Assembly: GCF_000384375.1 (NCBI RefSeq)
Contig: NZ_ARVX01000001.1
Coordinates: 310,001 to 374,000, forward strand
DNA from: Methylotenera versatilis 79
GTDB taxonomy: Bacteria > Pseudomonadota > Gammaproteobacteria > Burkholderiales > Methylophilaceae
DNA length: 64,000 bases
Direction: 5' to 3'
Notes under the pieces: model-generated
Database searches by the model: none
What the model was told of the DNA's origin: nothing
Seen by the model: only the letters and a program-made list of their open reading frames with translations
Translations under genes and position numbers: made by a program
Part shown: piece by piece, positions 26,106 to 34,895 of the stretch
Position numbering within the stretch: position 1 is the stretch's first letter
Layout of the letters: each line of letters starts with the position of its first letter

Positions 26106-26447
26106 ATGATGCAAGCACTCAAAATTAGAATCGCTTTAGGAAAATCCATCGCCATGGGTCCAGGCAAGGCAGATTTATTGGATGCCATCGATGCGCACGG
26201 CTCTATTTCAGCAGCGGCAAAGCAAATGAAAATGTCTTATCGCAGAGCGTGGGAATTAGTGGATGTGATGAATAAATGTTTCAACCAGCCATTGGTGATC
26301 AGCTCGCCAGGCGGCGTTAATGGTGGTGGTGCACAACTGTCTGAATTTGGTCGCACTACTCTTAAAAGCTATCGAGATTTAGTGGCAAAGTCCTCCCTTG
26401 CTGCTCAAGTAGAACTCGACCAGATTTTGTCCAATATCAAACGCTAA
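26106..26447 (+). CDS. ModE-like winged helix-turn-helix protein (DNA-binding domain only)
   Basis: A 113-residue protein equal to the N-terminal DNA-binding domain of ModE: KADLLDAIDAHGSISAAAKQ, then MSYRRAWELVDVMNKCF (recognition helix) and GGGAQLSEFGRTTLKSYR. It lacks the C-terminal Mop/TOBE domains that bind molybdate in E. coli ModE (262 residues), so it either senses its ligand differently or works with a partner. The next genes on the strand are a TonB receptor, a binding protein, a di-haem protein and modA, which it may control. The 331-base gap after it holds the nested inverted repeats. Confidence 0.85.
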   Translation: MMQALKIRIALGKSIAMGPGKADLLDAIDAHGSISAAAKQMKMSYRRAWELVDVMNKCFNQPLVISSPGGVNGGGAQLSEFGRTTLKSYRDLVAKSSLAAQVELDQILSNIKR

Positions 26448-26510
26448 TCTTTAAACTTAATTCCGCTTTTAATTTAATCCCACAAACTTAATTCAATTTT
26501 GGATTTTCAA

Positions 26511-26634
26511 GCTTAATTTTGAGCGCCTATCGCTATTCCCATTTGAAAATAACGTTAATTATGATTAAATGGGAATAGCGAAAGTAAACGTCTGTTTCTG
26601 ATTGTATTGACCTAAAACCGCTCTCAAATTAAGC
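26511..26634. repeat. Nested inverted repeats ahead of the TonB receptor
   Basis: An inner perfect 15-bp pair, TCGCTATTCCCATTT (26530-26544) and its complement (26567-26581), has a 22-base centre. An outer imperfect pair, GCTTAATTTTGAGCG (26511-26525) and CGCTCTCAAATTAAGC (26619-26634), surrounds it. The 124-base unit could fold into one long cruciform, act as terminator plus operator, or be a small MITE-like insertion. The rest of the 26448-26779 gap is AT-rich sequence ending in the AGGGGAAG ribosome site of the receptor gene; no other gene is visible. Confidence 0.6.
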
Positions 26635-26779
26635 AAGATTCATCGTAAATATTGATGATAAATGCACTGAAAATACTGATTGCTAACGGCGGCAATCAAT
26701 TGATAGACAAAAATTAAAACAACAGAATAACGCACTAAATATCGCATTCTTAAAAATTTTAAAATAGGGGAAGATTTAA

Positions 26780-28987
26780 ATGAATGTTTTATTGCCACTA
26801 AAAAAGAAAAAACTTGCCGTGATTTCCAGTTGTTTTCTTTCTGTTATTAGTCACGTGCCAAATAGTATTGCGGCAGAAGATAGTAGTGTGTTTACCCTAG
26901 GTCAGATTGTGGTGGTGGCTCCCAAGGATCAAGATACAGAAACAGCTTTGGGCATTGACACACTTGACCGTGAACAACTCTGGGATTTTAGTAAAAACGG
27001 TGTCGCCGATGCGCTAAACCTGATTCCTGGCGTAGCGACCACACCCGTTTCCGTATCGTCGAGTTCCTCGGGACGCCGCAACGAGTCGGATATTAGTCTG
27101 CGTGGTCTAGACCGCACACGCGTCCCGCTGACCATCGATGGCATCCGCCTTTTCTTACCTGCTGACAACCGTATCGATTTCGGTCGGTTCTTGACACCTG
27201 ACCTTTCGGAAATTCAGGTCGTCAAAGGCTACGTCTCAGTCCTCAACGGCCCGGATGGTTTTGGTGGGGCCATCAACCTGGTGACGCGCAAGCCAGTCAA
27301 GGACTTCGAAGGTGAAATACGTTACTCTGCACTGCTGGGTGGAGATGGTCAGCATGACGGGGATATTTGGTATGCGAATCTCGGCGGTAAGCAGGAGAAA
27401 TTTTACTGGCAAGCCAGCCTGCAGCAACGTGATATTGACGGCTGGCGGCTTTCCAAAGATTACAAACCAGAATTGCCGACTACTGCGCCTAACTATCAAG
27501 ACAACGGTCTGCGCAATTTCTCAGATTCGAGCGACTGGCGCGGCAGCCTCAAGTTTGGCTTTACTCCGAACGACACTGATGAATACTCATTCAACTATTC
27601 CAAGCAAAGTGGTGAAAAACGTCGCGCTCCGCCGGTACGTGGATGCGATGATGCCCAAAGCATTAATACAACAACATGTGCGCCAGGTGATGTCCGCCTT
27701 TGGGATTGGCCTGTATGGGATACGTCTAGCCTTTACTTTCTGTCGAACACACAGATTGACACCAAGTCCTATTTGAAAACGCGCGTGTATTACAATACCT
27801 TCGACAATCGGCTGGATTTCTATACCGTTGCACCAGGCGGCGGCAATCGCCTTGGCACCTTGGCTAACTCCAGTTTTTACGATGATAATTCCAAGGGATT
27901 CAGCATTGAACTTGGAACCCAGCATCTTGCACAACAGACTCTGAAAACATCCGTACACTATCGCCGTGACGAGCACAATGAGTTGAACACCAATCGGACT
28001 AATAACTCAGCAGTGGCTGCCAACAACAATCCGCCTGAACCAAAGCAAAAAACGGTTGAGGATATTTGGTCATTCGCGGTAGAAGACACTTGGCATGTCG
28101 CAGATACGGTTGACTTAGTTGGCGGCATCAGCCGAGACATGCGCGGATCTAAGCAAGCAGAAGAATTCAACCTACCGGCACCAGGGCAGCCAGCAGCACT
28201 TTTCAATCTTCCAGTTAAGGACACGAATGCTACAAACTACCAGGCTGCGGCGATCTGGCGTTACCAGCCTGGTGGGAAGGCGCATTTTTCGGTATCAGAC
28301 CGTGTACGTTTCCCAACTATCTTTGAGCGCTTTAGCGGACGGTTTGGATCTGCAGTCTCTAATCCCGGGCTTGATCCGGAACGTTCACTCAATTATGAAT
28401 TAGGTATTGAGGACAATCTGGTTAAGGGTGTGCGTGGCAATGCAACAATCTTTCATAACAGAATCAGGGATTATATCCAGCAAGTACCTAATGCTGTTTT
28501 TGTACCGGGGGCTGGTGGAGGCTTTTCCAATCAAAACCAGAACGTCGGTGAAGCCACGATTAAGGGTTTGGAGCTTGGTATTGTAGCCTCGGTGATGTCC
28601 ACACTAGAAGTGGGTGGCAATTATTCTTGGATAGATGCTGATATCACACCTCCGCCAGGCACAGTTACGTTGTATCCGTATCTGGCCACCCCTAAAAATA
28701 AGGGCTTCCTCTATGCAAAATGGAACCCAACAGACAAATGGAACATTGTGCCAAGCTATGAAGTTGCAGATAGTCGATGGTCTTCGCAGTTAAATGGGAT
28801 TCCAGGACCTAGATATGTGAAAACGGGTTCCTACGACTTACTTAACCTTAAGGTTGATTACAGGGTCGTTCGCGACTGGGTAGTGTCTTTTGCAGCCAAT
28901 AATCTGCTCGACAAGAATTATGAATTATCGGCTGGCTATCCTTCGCATGGTCGTAACTTCCTGTTATCGAGTCGTTACCAGTTTTAA
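26780..28987 (+). CDS. TonB-dependent outer membrane receptor
   Basis: A 735-residue receptor: signal peptide (residues about 1-31), a TonB-box-like TLGQIVVVA at about 38-46, a plug domain (about 50-170; DISLRGLDRTRVPLTIDGI, then VVKGYVSVLNGPDGFGGAINL) and a beta-barrel ending SSRYQF with a terminal Phe. It imports a scarce ligand, typically a metal chelate, using TonB energy. The haem/haemoglobin-type plug layout is a loose similarity only; the ligand is unknown. The genes after it suggest a metal or oxyanion. The first two thirds of the gene look more G+C-rich than the neighbours, hinting at different ancestry. A strong ribosome site (AGGGGAAG) precedes it. Confidence 0.92.
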   Translation: MNVLLPLKKKKLAVISSCFLSVISHVPNSIAAEDSSVFTLGQIVVVAPKDQDTETALGIDTLDREQLWDFSKNGVADALNLIPGVATTPVSVSSSSSGRRNESDISLRGLDRTRVPLTIDGIRLFLPADNRIDFGRFLTPDLSEIQVVKGYVSVLNGPDGFGGAINLVTRKPVKDFEGEIRYSALLGGDGQHDGDIWYANLGGKQEKFYWQASLQQRDIDGWRLSKDYKPELPTTAPNYQDNGLRNFSDSSDWRGSLKFGFTPNDTDEYSFNYSKQSGEKRRAPPVRGCDDAQSINTTTCAPGDVRLWDWPVWDTSSLYFLSNTQIDTKSYLKTRVYYNTFDNRLDFYTVAPGGGNRLGTLANSSFYDDNSKGFSIELGTQHLAQQTLKTSVHYRRDEHNELNTNRTNNSAVAANNNPPEPKQKTVEDIWSFAVEDTWHVADTVDLVGGISRDMRGSKQAEEFNLPAPGQPAALFNLPVKDTNATNYQAAAIWRYQPGGKAHFSVSDRVRFPTIFERFSGRFGSAVSNPGLDPERSLNYELGIEDNLVKGVRGNATIFHNRIRDYIQQVPNAVFVPGAGGGFSNQNQNVGEATIKGLELGIVASVMSTLEVGGNYSWIDADITPPPGTVTLYPYLATPKNKGFLYAKWNPTDKWNIVPSYEVADSRWSSQLNGIPGPRYVKTGSYDLLNLKVDYRVVRDWVVSFAANNLLDKNYELSAGYPSHGRNFLLSSRYQF

Positions 28988-29015
28988 TCGTGCAATGGCC
29001 GCTGCGGCATCTGAG

Positions 29016-29060
29016 ACCATATGCGCTTACCATGTCTTCACATGCGTTGGCGCACATGGT
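29016..29060. repeat. Intergenic inverted repeat between receptor and binding protein
   Basis: ACCATATGCGC (29016-29026) and GCGCACATGGT (29050-29060) pair with one mismatch. It lies in the 110-base gap after the receptor stop and could be an attenuating stem, lowering expression of the downstream genes. Confidence 0.4.
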
Positions 29061-29097
29061 TTCATCTAAGTTATCTGTTTTAATAAAGTGAGCAATC

Positions 29098-30414
29098 ATG
29101 ACCAGCCACTATCAACTTCAATCGTTAAAGCAGCTGCTGTTGGTTGGCAGCTTAATGCTAGTCAGTCTGTTTGCGACTGCGGCGGATAAAGTTGTGGTAT
29201 TGACCAGTTACCCTCAGGAAGTGGTCAGTCAATTTGAAATCTCTTTCGAGCGTGAATATCCACAATACAAACTAGAAGTTTTGTGGAAGCAATCACGCGA
29301 TGCACTGGATTATTTGCATCTGCCCGCACAAGGTGCGGCAGATGTATATTGGTCGCCAGCGCAACGCAATTTTACGCAATTAAAAAATGAGCACGCATTT
29401 CAGAAATTAGAGACTGATACTAAAAATCTGCCAACTGAGGTTGCTGGCTATACGATTTCTGACAAAGATAGTTTTTATGCCGCAACTGAAATCGCTGGTT
29501 TTGGCATGGCGGTCAATCCCGGCAAACTAGCGCAGTCGAATATTGCATTGCCACAAGATTGGCAAGATTTAACCAGCCCGCAATTTCGCAATCAAGTCGT
29601 GATGCCGATTCCATCCAAAGTAGGTTTTTCGCCAGCTTTATATGACACTTTATTACAAGGATATGGCTGGGAACTAGGCTGGGCTTTAATCACAAAAATG
29701 GCGGCTAATGCCAAACTAGCAGATTCTGGTTCTACTTTTATTACGGATGATGTAGGCAGAGGCCAGTTTATGGCTGGCTTAACGATTGATTTCTTCGCCG
29801 TTTCGGCTATCGCCAACGGTGCGCCACTTCAATTTATCTACCCTAAAATAGTGGGTTATTCGCCCGCGCATATTGCGATTTTGCGCGATTCACCTAATCC
29901 GGAAGGCGCGAAAGCTTTTAGTAATTTCGTCGTGTCAGAATCTGGTCAAAAATTGTTGTTTCATCCAGATATTCAAAAACTGCCCGCTCGGCCATCTGTT
30001 TACCAATATAAACCAAATGGTTATTTCAATCCATTTGAGCAGAAAATCTCCGTTAATAATTGGCGTTACGATACTGAGTTGGCGTTAAAGCGTCAAAATC
30101 TAGTTGCCGCATTGTTCGATGCCCGTATCACGCGTCACCACGCAATACTGAAGGAAGTGTGGCAATCGATTGAAAAAGCCAAGCAGCAAGTCGGGCAAAA
30201 TAATCCGCGTTTATTAACAGTTATTAAAATGGCTGAAATGCAGATTTTGACTGAATCGCAAGCGAATGATGCAGACTTGCAAAAACTGTTTTCACAGAAA
30301 GACGATAAAAATGTAGCCGCACAAAAAATACAAGAAGCTGAATGGGACACGCAGATTCAAAAGCGTTATCAACAAGTCATTGAGTTGACACATCAGCTAT
30401 TGCTTAAGCAATAA
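29098..30414 (+). CDS. Family 1 extracellular solute-binding protein with C-terminal helical extension
   Basis: A 438-residue periplasmic protein with a signal peptide (cleavage after FATA, about residue 28). Residues about 32-330 follow the family 1 binding-protein fold used for iron and other ligands (VVVLTSYPQEVVSQFE, QGAADVYWSPAQ, ALPQDWQDLTSPQFRNQVVMP, NPEGAKAFSNFVVSESGQ). Residues about 340-438 form an extra charged helical segment not usual in such proteins. No ABC permease or ATPase is next to it. It starts 110 bases after the receptor and ends five bases before the di-haem gene. Confidence 0.85.
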   Translation: MTSHYQLQSLKQLLLVGSLMLVSLFATAADKVVVLTSYPQEVVSQFEISFEREYPQYKLEVLWKQSRDALDYLHLPAQGAADVYWSPAQRNFTQLKNEHAFQKLETDTKNLPTEVAGYTISDKDSFYAATEIAGFGMAVNPGKLAQSNIALPQDWQDLTSPQFRNQVVMPIPSKVGFSPALYDTLLQGYGWELGWALITKMAANAKLADSGSTFITDDVGRGQFMAGLTIDFFAVSAIANGAPLQFIYPKIVGYSPAHIAILRDSPNPEGAKAFSNFVVSESGQKLLFHPDIQKLPARPSVYQYKPNGYFNPFEQKISVNNWRYDTELALKRQNLVAALFDARITRHHAILKEVWQSIEKAKQQVGQNNPRLLTVIKMAEMQILTESQANDADLQKLFSQKDDKNVAAQKIQEAEWDTQIQKRYQQVIELTHQLLLKQ

Positions 30415-30419
30415 CAACA

Positions 30420-31796
30420 GTGCGTCATTCGGTATTATTAGTCACTGCTTTATTAGTTGCCACGTGTTCGGGCATATTAATCGCGCAAGGTGCAGAAAAA
30501 GTTGGCTTAGTTAACGTGATGACAGAAGCAAATAATAGAGAAGCTTATTCGCAAGCCATTCAACCATTGGATGCCACGCAAAATGCTGCTTTTTTTAGAG
30601 GCCGTTCTTTAGTGCGCCAAAGTTGGATTATTCCGCCATCGCAAGATGCATCGATTGCAGGACTAGGTCCGCTCTACAATCGTAACTCTTGCGTTGCTTG
30701 CCACAGCAAAAACGGACGTGGCCACGCGCCAGATGGTCCGCAAGATAGCTTGAGAGCAATGCTTGTTCGCTTAAGTTTGCCAAACCGCACATCAACAAAT
30801 GCGCCAATGCCGCACCCTTGGTATGGCGATCAAATAAATGAGTTTGGTGTGAACGGCAATGAAAACAACGTGCCTGCAGAAGCCAAAATTCAAATTTCTT
30901 ACACTGAAACGATATTTACCTTTAAAGATGGCGAACAGGTCAATTTGCGCTCACCGACTATACATTTAACCGAATTGACCTATGGAAATCTGGCACCAGA
31001 TACGCAATTTTCCGCAAGAATCGCGCCTGGTATTTATGGCATGGGGCTTTTAGCGGCCATACCAGAACAACAGATGATTGACTTGGCAGCACAAGCCAAG
31101 CCAGATGGTATCTCTGGCAAAGTGAACCGCGTGTGGGATGCTGAAACGCAGAAAACCCAGCTTGGCCGGTTTGGTTGGAAAGCCAATATTGCGGATATTA
31201 AAATGCAAACTGCCAGCGCACTTGCAGGTGATATGGGTATTACTTCGACACATTTTCCAAATGCCAATTGTGCGACTAAACAACAAACTTGCATGCGATT
31301 AAACACGCCGAACGAAGTAAACTCTAGTCAATTAGATGACATGGAATTTTATCAATTAGCTGTAGCGGTGCCGAAACAAAGAAATACCGACAATGCGCTG
31401 GTGATTAAAGGTGCGAAAATTTTCAAACAAGCCAATTGTGCAGCGTGCCATATCCCAGAAATGCGTACGGGCAAGTTTCCGCGCTTAACGCCGCTTTCAA
31501 ATGTCACGATAAAGCCTTATACCGACCTACTTTTGCATAATATGGGTGCTGGTTTAGCAGATGGACGGCCAGATTTTCTAGCATCTGGAGAGGAATGGCG
31601 CACGCCACCGCTGTGGGGAATCGGACTTGCCAAGCAAGTGAATCTGCAAGCAGGATTTTTACATGATGGCCGCGCAAGAACACTGATGGAAGCCATTCTT
31701 TGGCATGGCGGAGAAGCAGAAAACGCAAAACAACGCGTCATTGATATGCCTTCTGATGAGCGCAAAGCGCTAATGAAGTTTTTGAATTCGCTGTGA
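30420..31796 (+). CDS. Di-haem c-type cytochrome of the DUF1111 / di-haem oxidoredictase family
   Basis: A 458-residue exported protein with an N-terminal hydrophobic segment and two CxxCH haem sites: CVACH at 91-95 and CAACH at 340-344. LGPLYNRNSCVACHSKNGRG, then PGIYGMGLLAAIPE and GFLHDGRARTLMEAILWHGG, are hallmarks of the DUF1111 family, distantly related to MauG and cytochrome c peroxidases. Family members often sit beside periplasmic metal-uptake proteins, though the reaction is unproven. The GTG start lies five bases after the preceding stop, with no good ribosome site, suggesting translational coupling. Confidence 0.88.
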   Translation: MRHSVLLVTALLVATCSGILIAQGAEKVGLVNVMTEANNREAYSQAIQPLDATQNAAFFRGRSLVRQSWIIPPSQDASIAGLGPLYNRNSCVACHSKNGRGHAPDGPQDSLRAMLVRLSLPNRTSTNAPMPHPWYGDQINEFGVNGNENNVPAEAKIQISYTETIFTFKDGEQVNLRSPTIHLTELTYGNLAPDTQFSARIAPGIYGMGLLAAIPEQQMIDLAAQAKPDGISGKVNRVWDAETQKTQLGRFGWKANIADIKMQTASALAGDMGITSTHFPNANCATKQQTCMRLNTPNEVNSSQLDDMEFYQLAVAVPKQRNTDNALVIKGAKIFKQANCAACHIPEMRTGKFPRLTPLSNVTIKPYTDLLLHNMGAGLADGRPDFLASGEEWRTPPLWGIGLAKQVNLQAGFLHDGRARTLMEAILWHGGEAENAKQRVIDMPSDERKALMKFLNSL

Positions 31797-31901
31797 AAAC
31801 TAATGAGTAAACTTAACCAATAAAACTCAACAGTATTTTTAATACTCAATTAAGTAAACATTTTAACCAACTATTTTTCAACTATCTTTAAAGGAAACAA
31901 A

Positions 31902-32666
31902 ATGTCCAAAAATCTTCTCAACTTAGCCATTTCTATCGCATTCGCTTGCATCACAGGCAATGCAATCGCAGAACAAAAAGTCACCGTGTTTGCTGCTGCC
32001 AGTTTAACCAACGCCATTTCAGAAATCGTGACTGACTATGAAAGCGCAAATCCGCAAAAGATTCAAACGTCTTTGGCTGCATCATCCATGCTTGCCAAGC
32101 AAATTGAAAATGGCGCACCGGCCGATATTTTTATATCAGCAGATACTAAATGGATGAATTACCTGCAAGATAAAGACTTGTTAAAAACAGACAGCAAAAT
32201 AAATTTATTAGGCAATCGCCTTGTACTAATCGCCCCCAAGGGCAAAAGCTTTAAAGTAGATATGAAACCAGAATTTAATTTTACTAATGCTTTTGCAGGA
32301 AAATTGTGCACTGGCGAAGTGGAATCTGTGCCTGCGGGCATCTATGCCAAACAGTCGTTAAAAGCATTGAACTGGTGGGACGCGATTAAAGCACGCATCG
32401 TTGGATCACAAGATGTACGAGCCGCTTTAACACTGGTGGAACGTGCAGAATGCGATGCAGGGATTGTGTATGAAACAGACGCAAAAGTGACAGAAAAAGT
32501 TGAAACGATTGCAGCTTTTCCTGATGCCAGCCATGACGCAATTGTTTACCCGTTAAGCTTAACTAAAAATGCAAAACCTGAAGCAAGCAGTTTTTATGAC
32601 TATTTAAAATCTGAAAAGGCAAAAGCGGTTTTTGTTAAATATGGGTTTACTGTACTTAAACCTTAA
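31902..32666 (+). CDS. modA: Molybdate-binding periplasmic protein ModA
   Basis: A 254-residue binding protein with a signal peptide (cleavage after IAEQ or NAIA, about residue 23). VFAAASLTNAISEI, SSMLAKQIENGAPADIFIS, and ALTLVERAECDAGIVYETDA match ModA, including the serines that coordinate the oxyanion. It should deliver molybdate or tungstate to a ModBC transporter, but no modB or modC follows; the next gene runs the other way. AAAGGA precedes the ATG. It lies 105 bases behind the di-haem gene on the same strand. Confidence 0.9.
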   Translation: MSKNLLNLAISIAFACITGNAIAEQKVTVFAAASLTNAISEIVTDYESANPQKIQTSLAASSMLAKQIENGAPADIFISADTKWMNYLQDKDLLKTDSKINLLGNRLVLIAPKGKSFKVDMKPEFNFTNAFAGKLCTGEVESVPAGIYAKQSLKALNWWDAIKARIVGSQDVRAALTLVERAECDAGIVYETDAKVTEKVETIAAFPDASHDAIVYPLSLTKNAKPEASSFYDYLKSEKAKAVFVKYGFTVLKP

Positions 32667-32834
32667 TATTCTCAAACTTTAAATACACAATAGTTAACCA
32701 ATATTTTTAGGAAAAATTCGTCATTTTATTTGTCGTTTAAGAATGTTGATCCAAGTACAAACGTTAATGGCACTGTATTCACTACAGTGCCATTAATTTA
32801 AATTTACAGCTTCTATCAAACTACTTGCGCTAAT

Positions 32835-33656
32835 CTAGCTATGCAAAAAATCCAATAAATCTTGCGTTAATCTATCTTTCTCAGTTGCTGTAATGCCATG
32901 CGCAGCACCGTCATATTCAATTAGCGTGGCGTGTGGAATACCTTTTGCGGCTTCGCGTGCAGACGCATTGATTGGTACCGTTTTATCATCTGTGCCGTGG
33001 ATGATTAATGTCGGCACTTTAAATGCGCTTAGATCTGGGCGGAAATCGGTTATTGCAAATGATTGCGCGCAAGCCAATGTGCTTTTTAAATTGGCTTGCA
33101 TCGCCACACTGCGCGACCACTCTAATACTTCTTGGCTCACTGGGTTTGAAAGCAAGCCTACGCCGTAAAATGTTTTAAAGAAATTGGCAAAAAACGCGGC
33201 ACGGTCTTCTTTCATTCCTGCGGTCATATCCTCAAATGTACTTTGCGGTGTGCCATTTGGATTATCTTCCGTTTTCAACATATATGGCACTATTGACGAC
33301 ACCAATACGGCTTTAGAAACCGATTTACCTGCGTGGCGCGACATATAACGCGCAACTTCGCCACCGCCCATTGAAAAGCCAACGATGGTTGCATCTTTTG
33401 CACCGGTTTGTTCAATGACTGCGGCTAAATCGTCGGCCAAAGTGTTGTAATCGTAACCATTAAAAGGATGCGTAGAGCGGCCGAAACCACGTCTATCGTA
33501 CGAAATGCAGCGGAAACCAGCATCGGCAATCGCCATTGCTTGATCATCCCAACTATCGGATGACAGCGGCCAGCCATGTAGAAAAATCACTGGTTTGCCC
33601 GTGCCCCAATCTTTGTAAAACAATTTGGTTTGGTCTTGCGTGGTGATATAGCTCAT
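32835..33656 (-). CDS. Alpha/beta hydrolase of the non-haem chloroperoxidase / arylesterase type
   Basis: A 273-residue cytoplasmic serine hydrolase. The oxyanion strand FLHGWPLSSDSWDDQ, the nucleophile elbow GFSMGGGE (Ser at about residue 95), an acid in LIIHGTDDKTVPI and a histidine in GAAHGITATEKDR form the catalytic triad. The sequence is close to the cofactor-free haloperoxidase / perhydrolase group, whose natural reaction is usually ester hydrolysis. The ribosome site is GAAGGA. It appears to be a single-gene transcript. Confidence 0.9.
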   Translation of the reverse strand: MSYITTQDQTKLFYKDWGTGKPVIFLHGWPLSSDSWDDQAMAIADAGFRCISYDRRGFGRSTHPFNGYDYNTLADDLAAVIEQTGAKDATIVGFSMGGGEVARYMSRHAGKSVSKAVLVSSIVPYMLKTEDNPNGTPQSTFEDMTAGMKEDRAAFFANFFKTFYGVGLLSNPVSQEVLEWSRSVAMQANLKSTLACAQSFAITDFRPDLSAFKVPTLIIHGTDDKTVPINASAREAAKGIPHATLIEYDGAAHGITATEKDRLTQDLLDFLHS

Positions 33657-33862
33657 GAAAAATCCTTCATAAAATTAAATATTGAAATGAAAAGTTTAAA
33701 AATTTAGAATTTAAAGGAGGTGATATTCAAATCACAGCTTTTCATTTATAAGTGTGTTATCTACCAGCATGCGGCAACGAATTTTTATGGTCTGTACGTT
33801 ATCTAACACATTGATATAGCAGATTACTAGATAAGTAATTTGAGGCAGGTTAAGCCGAAAGG

Positions 33863-34729
33863 TTATTTATTTTTGCGCGAGCCGTAGATATTGGCATACA
33901 CCCAAGTGAATTCTGCACCCATCAAAAACACTTGTGCCGAGTAATAAACCCACATCAACAATACGAGTAGTGAACCAGCTGCGCCATAACCACTGGCGAT
34001 AGCGCTGGTGCCGATATAAACGCCGATTAATATTTTGCCAACGGTGAATAAAATGGAGGTAATGACAGATCCAACCAGCACATCTTTCCAAGCAATTTTT
34101 GCGCGCGGCATCAGCTTATAGATGAGTGCAAACATGGCGGTAGTAATCAGAAAACTAAAAAGTGCATTCAAGCTGGTGAGTAGAATAATCCAATCATTTT
34201 CTGCATTATTTAATACAGGTGCCCACCATTTGTTGATGGCAGAAAGGCCAGCACTTAACAATAAAGACACCATCGAAATAAAGCCGATACCTAATATCAT
34301 GCCAAATGACAGCAGGCGCATATGGATTAAATTCCACCAACCACTGGTTTTAGCACGTTCTGGCGCGCGCCAAATTCGGTCTAGCGCATTTTGCAACTCA
34401 CCAAACACACTGGTAGCACCGATTAACAGCAACACAACGCCAATAATGGTGGCAAAAATGCCTTCGGTTGGCTTGTTAACATTTTGCAGCAGAGCCTGAA
34501 CTGCCATCGCACCTTGCTCACCCATTAAGTTTTGTAATTGCCCGACAATTTCGCCACGCGCGGCTTCTTCGCCAAATATAAGTCCAATAATAGACAACAC
34601 AATCAGCAACAATGGCGCGATTGAAAACAGCGTATAAAACGACAACGCTGCGCCCATGCTGGGGGCGTAATCGTTATTCCAAGATTCAATGGTGGTCTTA
34701 ATCAGTAACCATATTTTTTTCATACGCAT
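33863..34729 (-). CDS. YihY/BrkB-family inner membrane protein
   Basis: A 288-residue membrane protein with six helices. SMGAALSFYTLFSIAPLLLI (about residues 24-43), LQNALDRIWRAP (about 112-123) and ASGYGAAGSLLVLLMWVYYSAQVFLMGAEFT (about 240-270) are characteristic of the YihY/BrkB family (once mislabelled ribonuclease BN). The function is uncertain; roles in export or envelope integrity have been proposed. It is preceded by a start-proximal MKK and runs alone. Confidence 0.92.
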   Translation of the reverse strand: MRMKKIWLLIKTTIESWNNDYAPSMGAALSFYTLFSIAPLLLIVLSIIGLIFGEEAARGEIVGQLQNLMGEQGAMAVQALLQNVNKPTEGIFATIIGVVLLLIGATSVFGELQNALDRIWRAPERAKTSGWWNLIHMRLLSFGMILGIGFISMVSLLLSAGLSAINKWWAPVLNNAENDWIILLTSLNALFSFLITTAMFALIYKLMPRAKIAWKDVLVGSVITSILFTVGKILIGVYIGTSAIASGYGAAGSLLVLLMWVYYSAQVFLMGAEFTWVYANIYGSRKNK

Positions 34730-34849
34730 TTATTTCAATTGTTTAAAAAGATAGTTTTAATCTGTGCCAATTAAACCTATTTTGAAAATAAATAGTCTGT
34801 GCGATAACGCACTTTTGCTTGAAAAGTGCTATTGCAGACATTAATAGAT

Positions 34850-34880
34850 AAAACTTAACCCATTGAATAGGTTAAGTTTT
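34850..34880 (-). terminator. TTAACC/GGTTAA stem after the dioxygenase
   Basis: AAAACTTAACC (34850-34860) pairs exactly with GGTTAAGTTTT (34870-34880) across a 9-base loop, 15 bases past the stop of the minus-strand gene at 34896, and runs into TTTTATCT on that strand. A near copy, including the flanking TCGAT, stands at 48840-48875. Confidence 0.7.
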
Positions 34881-34895
34881 TCGATAGATTACGCG

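Noticed and set aside
26640-26779. Fur or ModE binding site directly ahead of the TonB receptor
   Set aside because: GATGATAAATG is only a fragment of a Fur-like pattern and nothing matches the E. coli ModE box, so regulation cannot be assigned.
30399-30413. Short palindrome ATTGCTTAAGCAAT over the end of the solute-binding protein gene
   Set aside because: Fourteen bases with no loop and no T tract; a weak structure, possibly chance, and the downstream gene is close enough to be coupled.
33713-33724. Perfect Shine-Dalgarno-like AAAGGAGGTGAT on the plus strand between the hydrolase and YihY genes
   Set aside because: No start codon with a sustained frame lies at the right distance; the nearest frame closes after a few codons. 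It may be chance or part of an untranslated feature.
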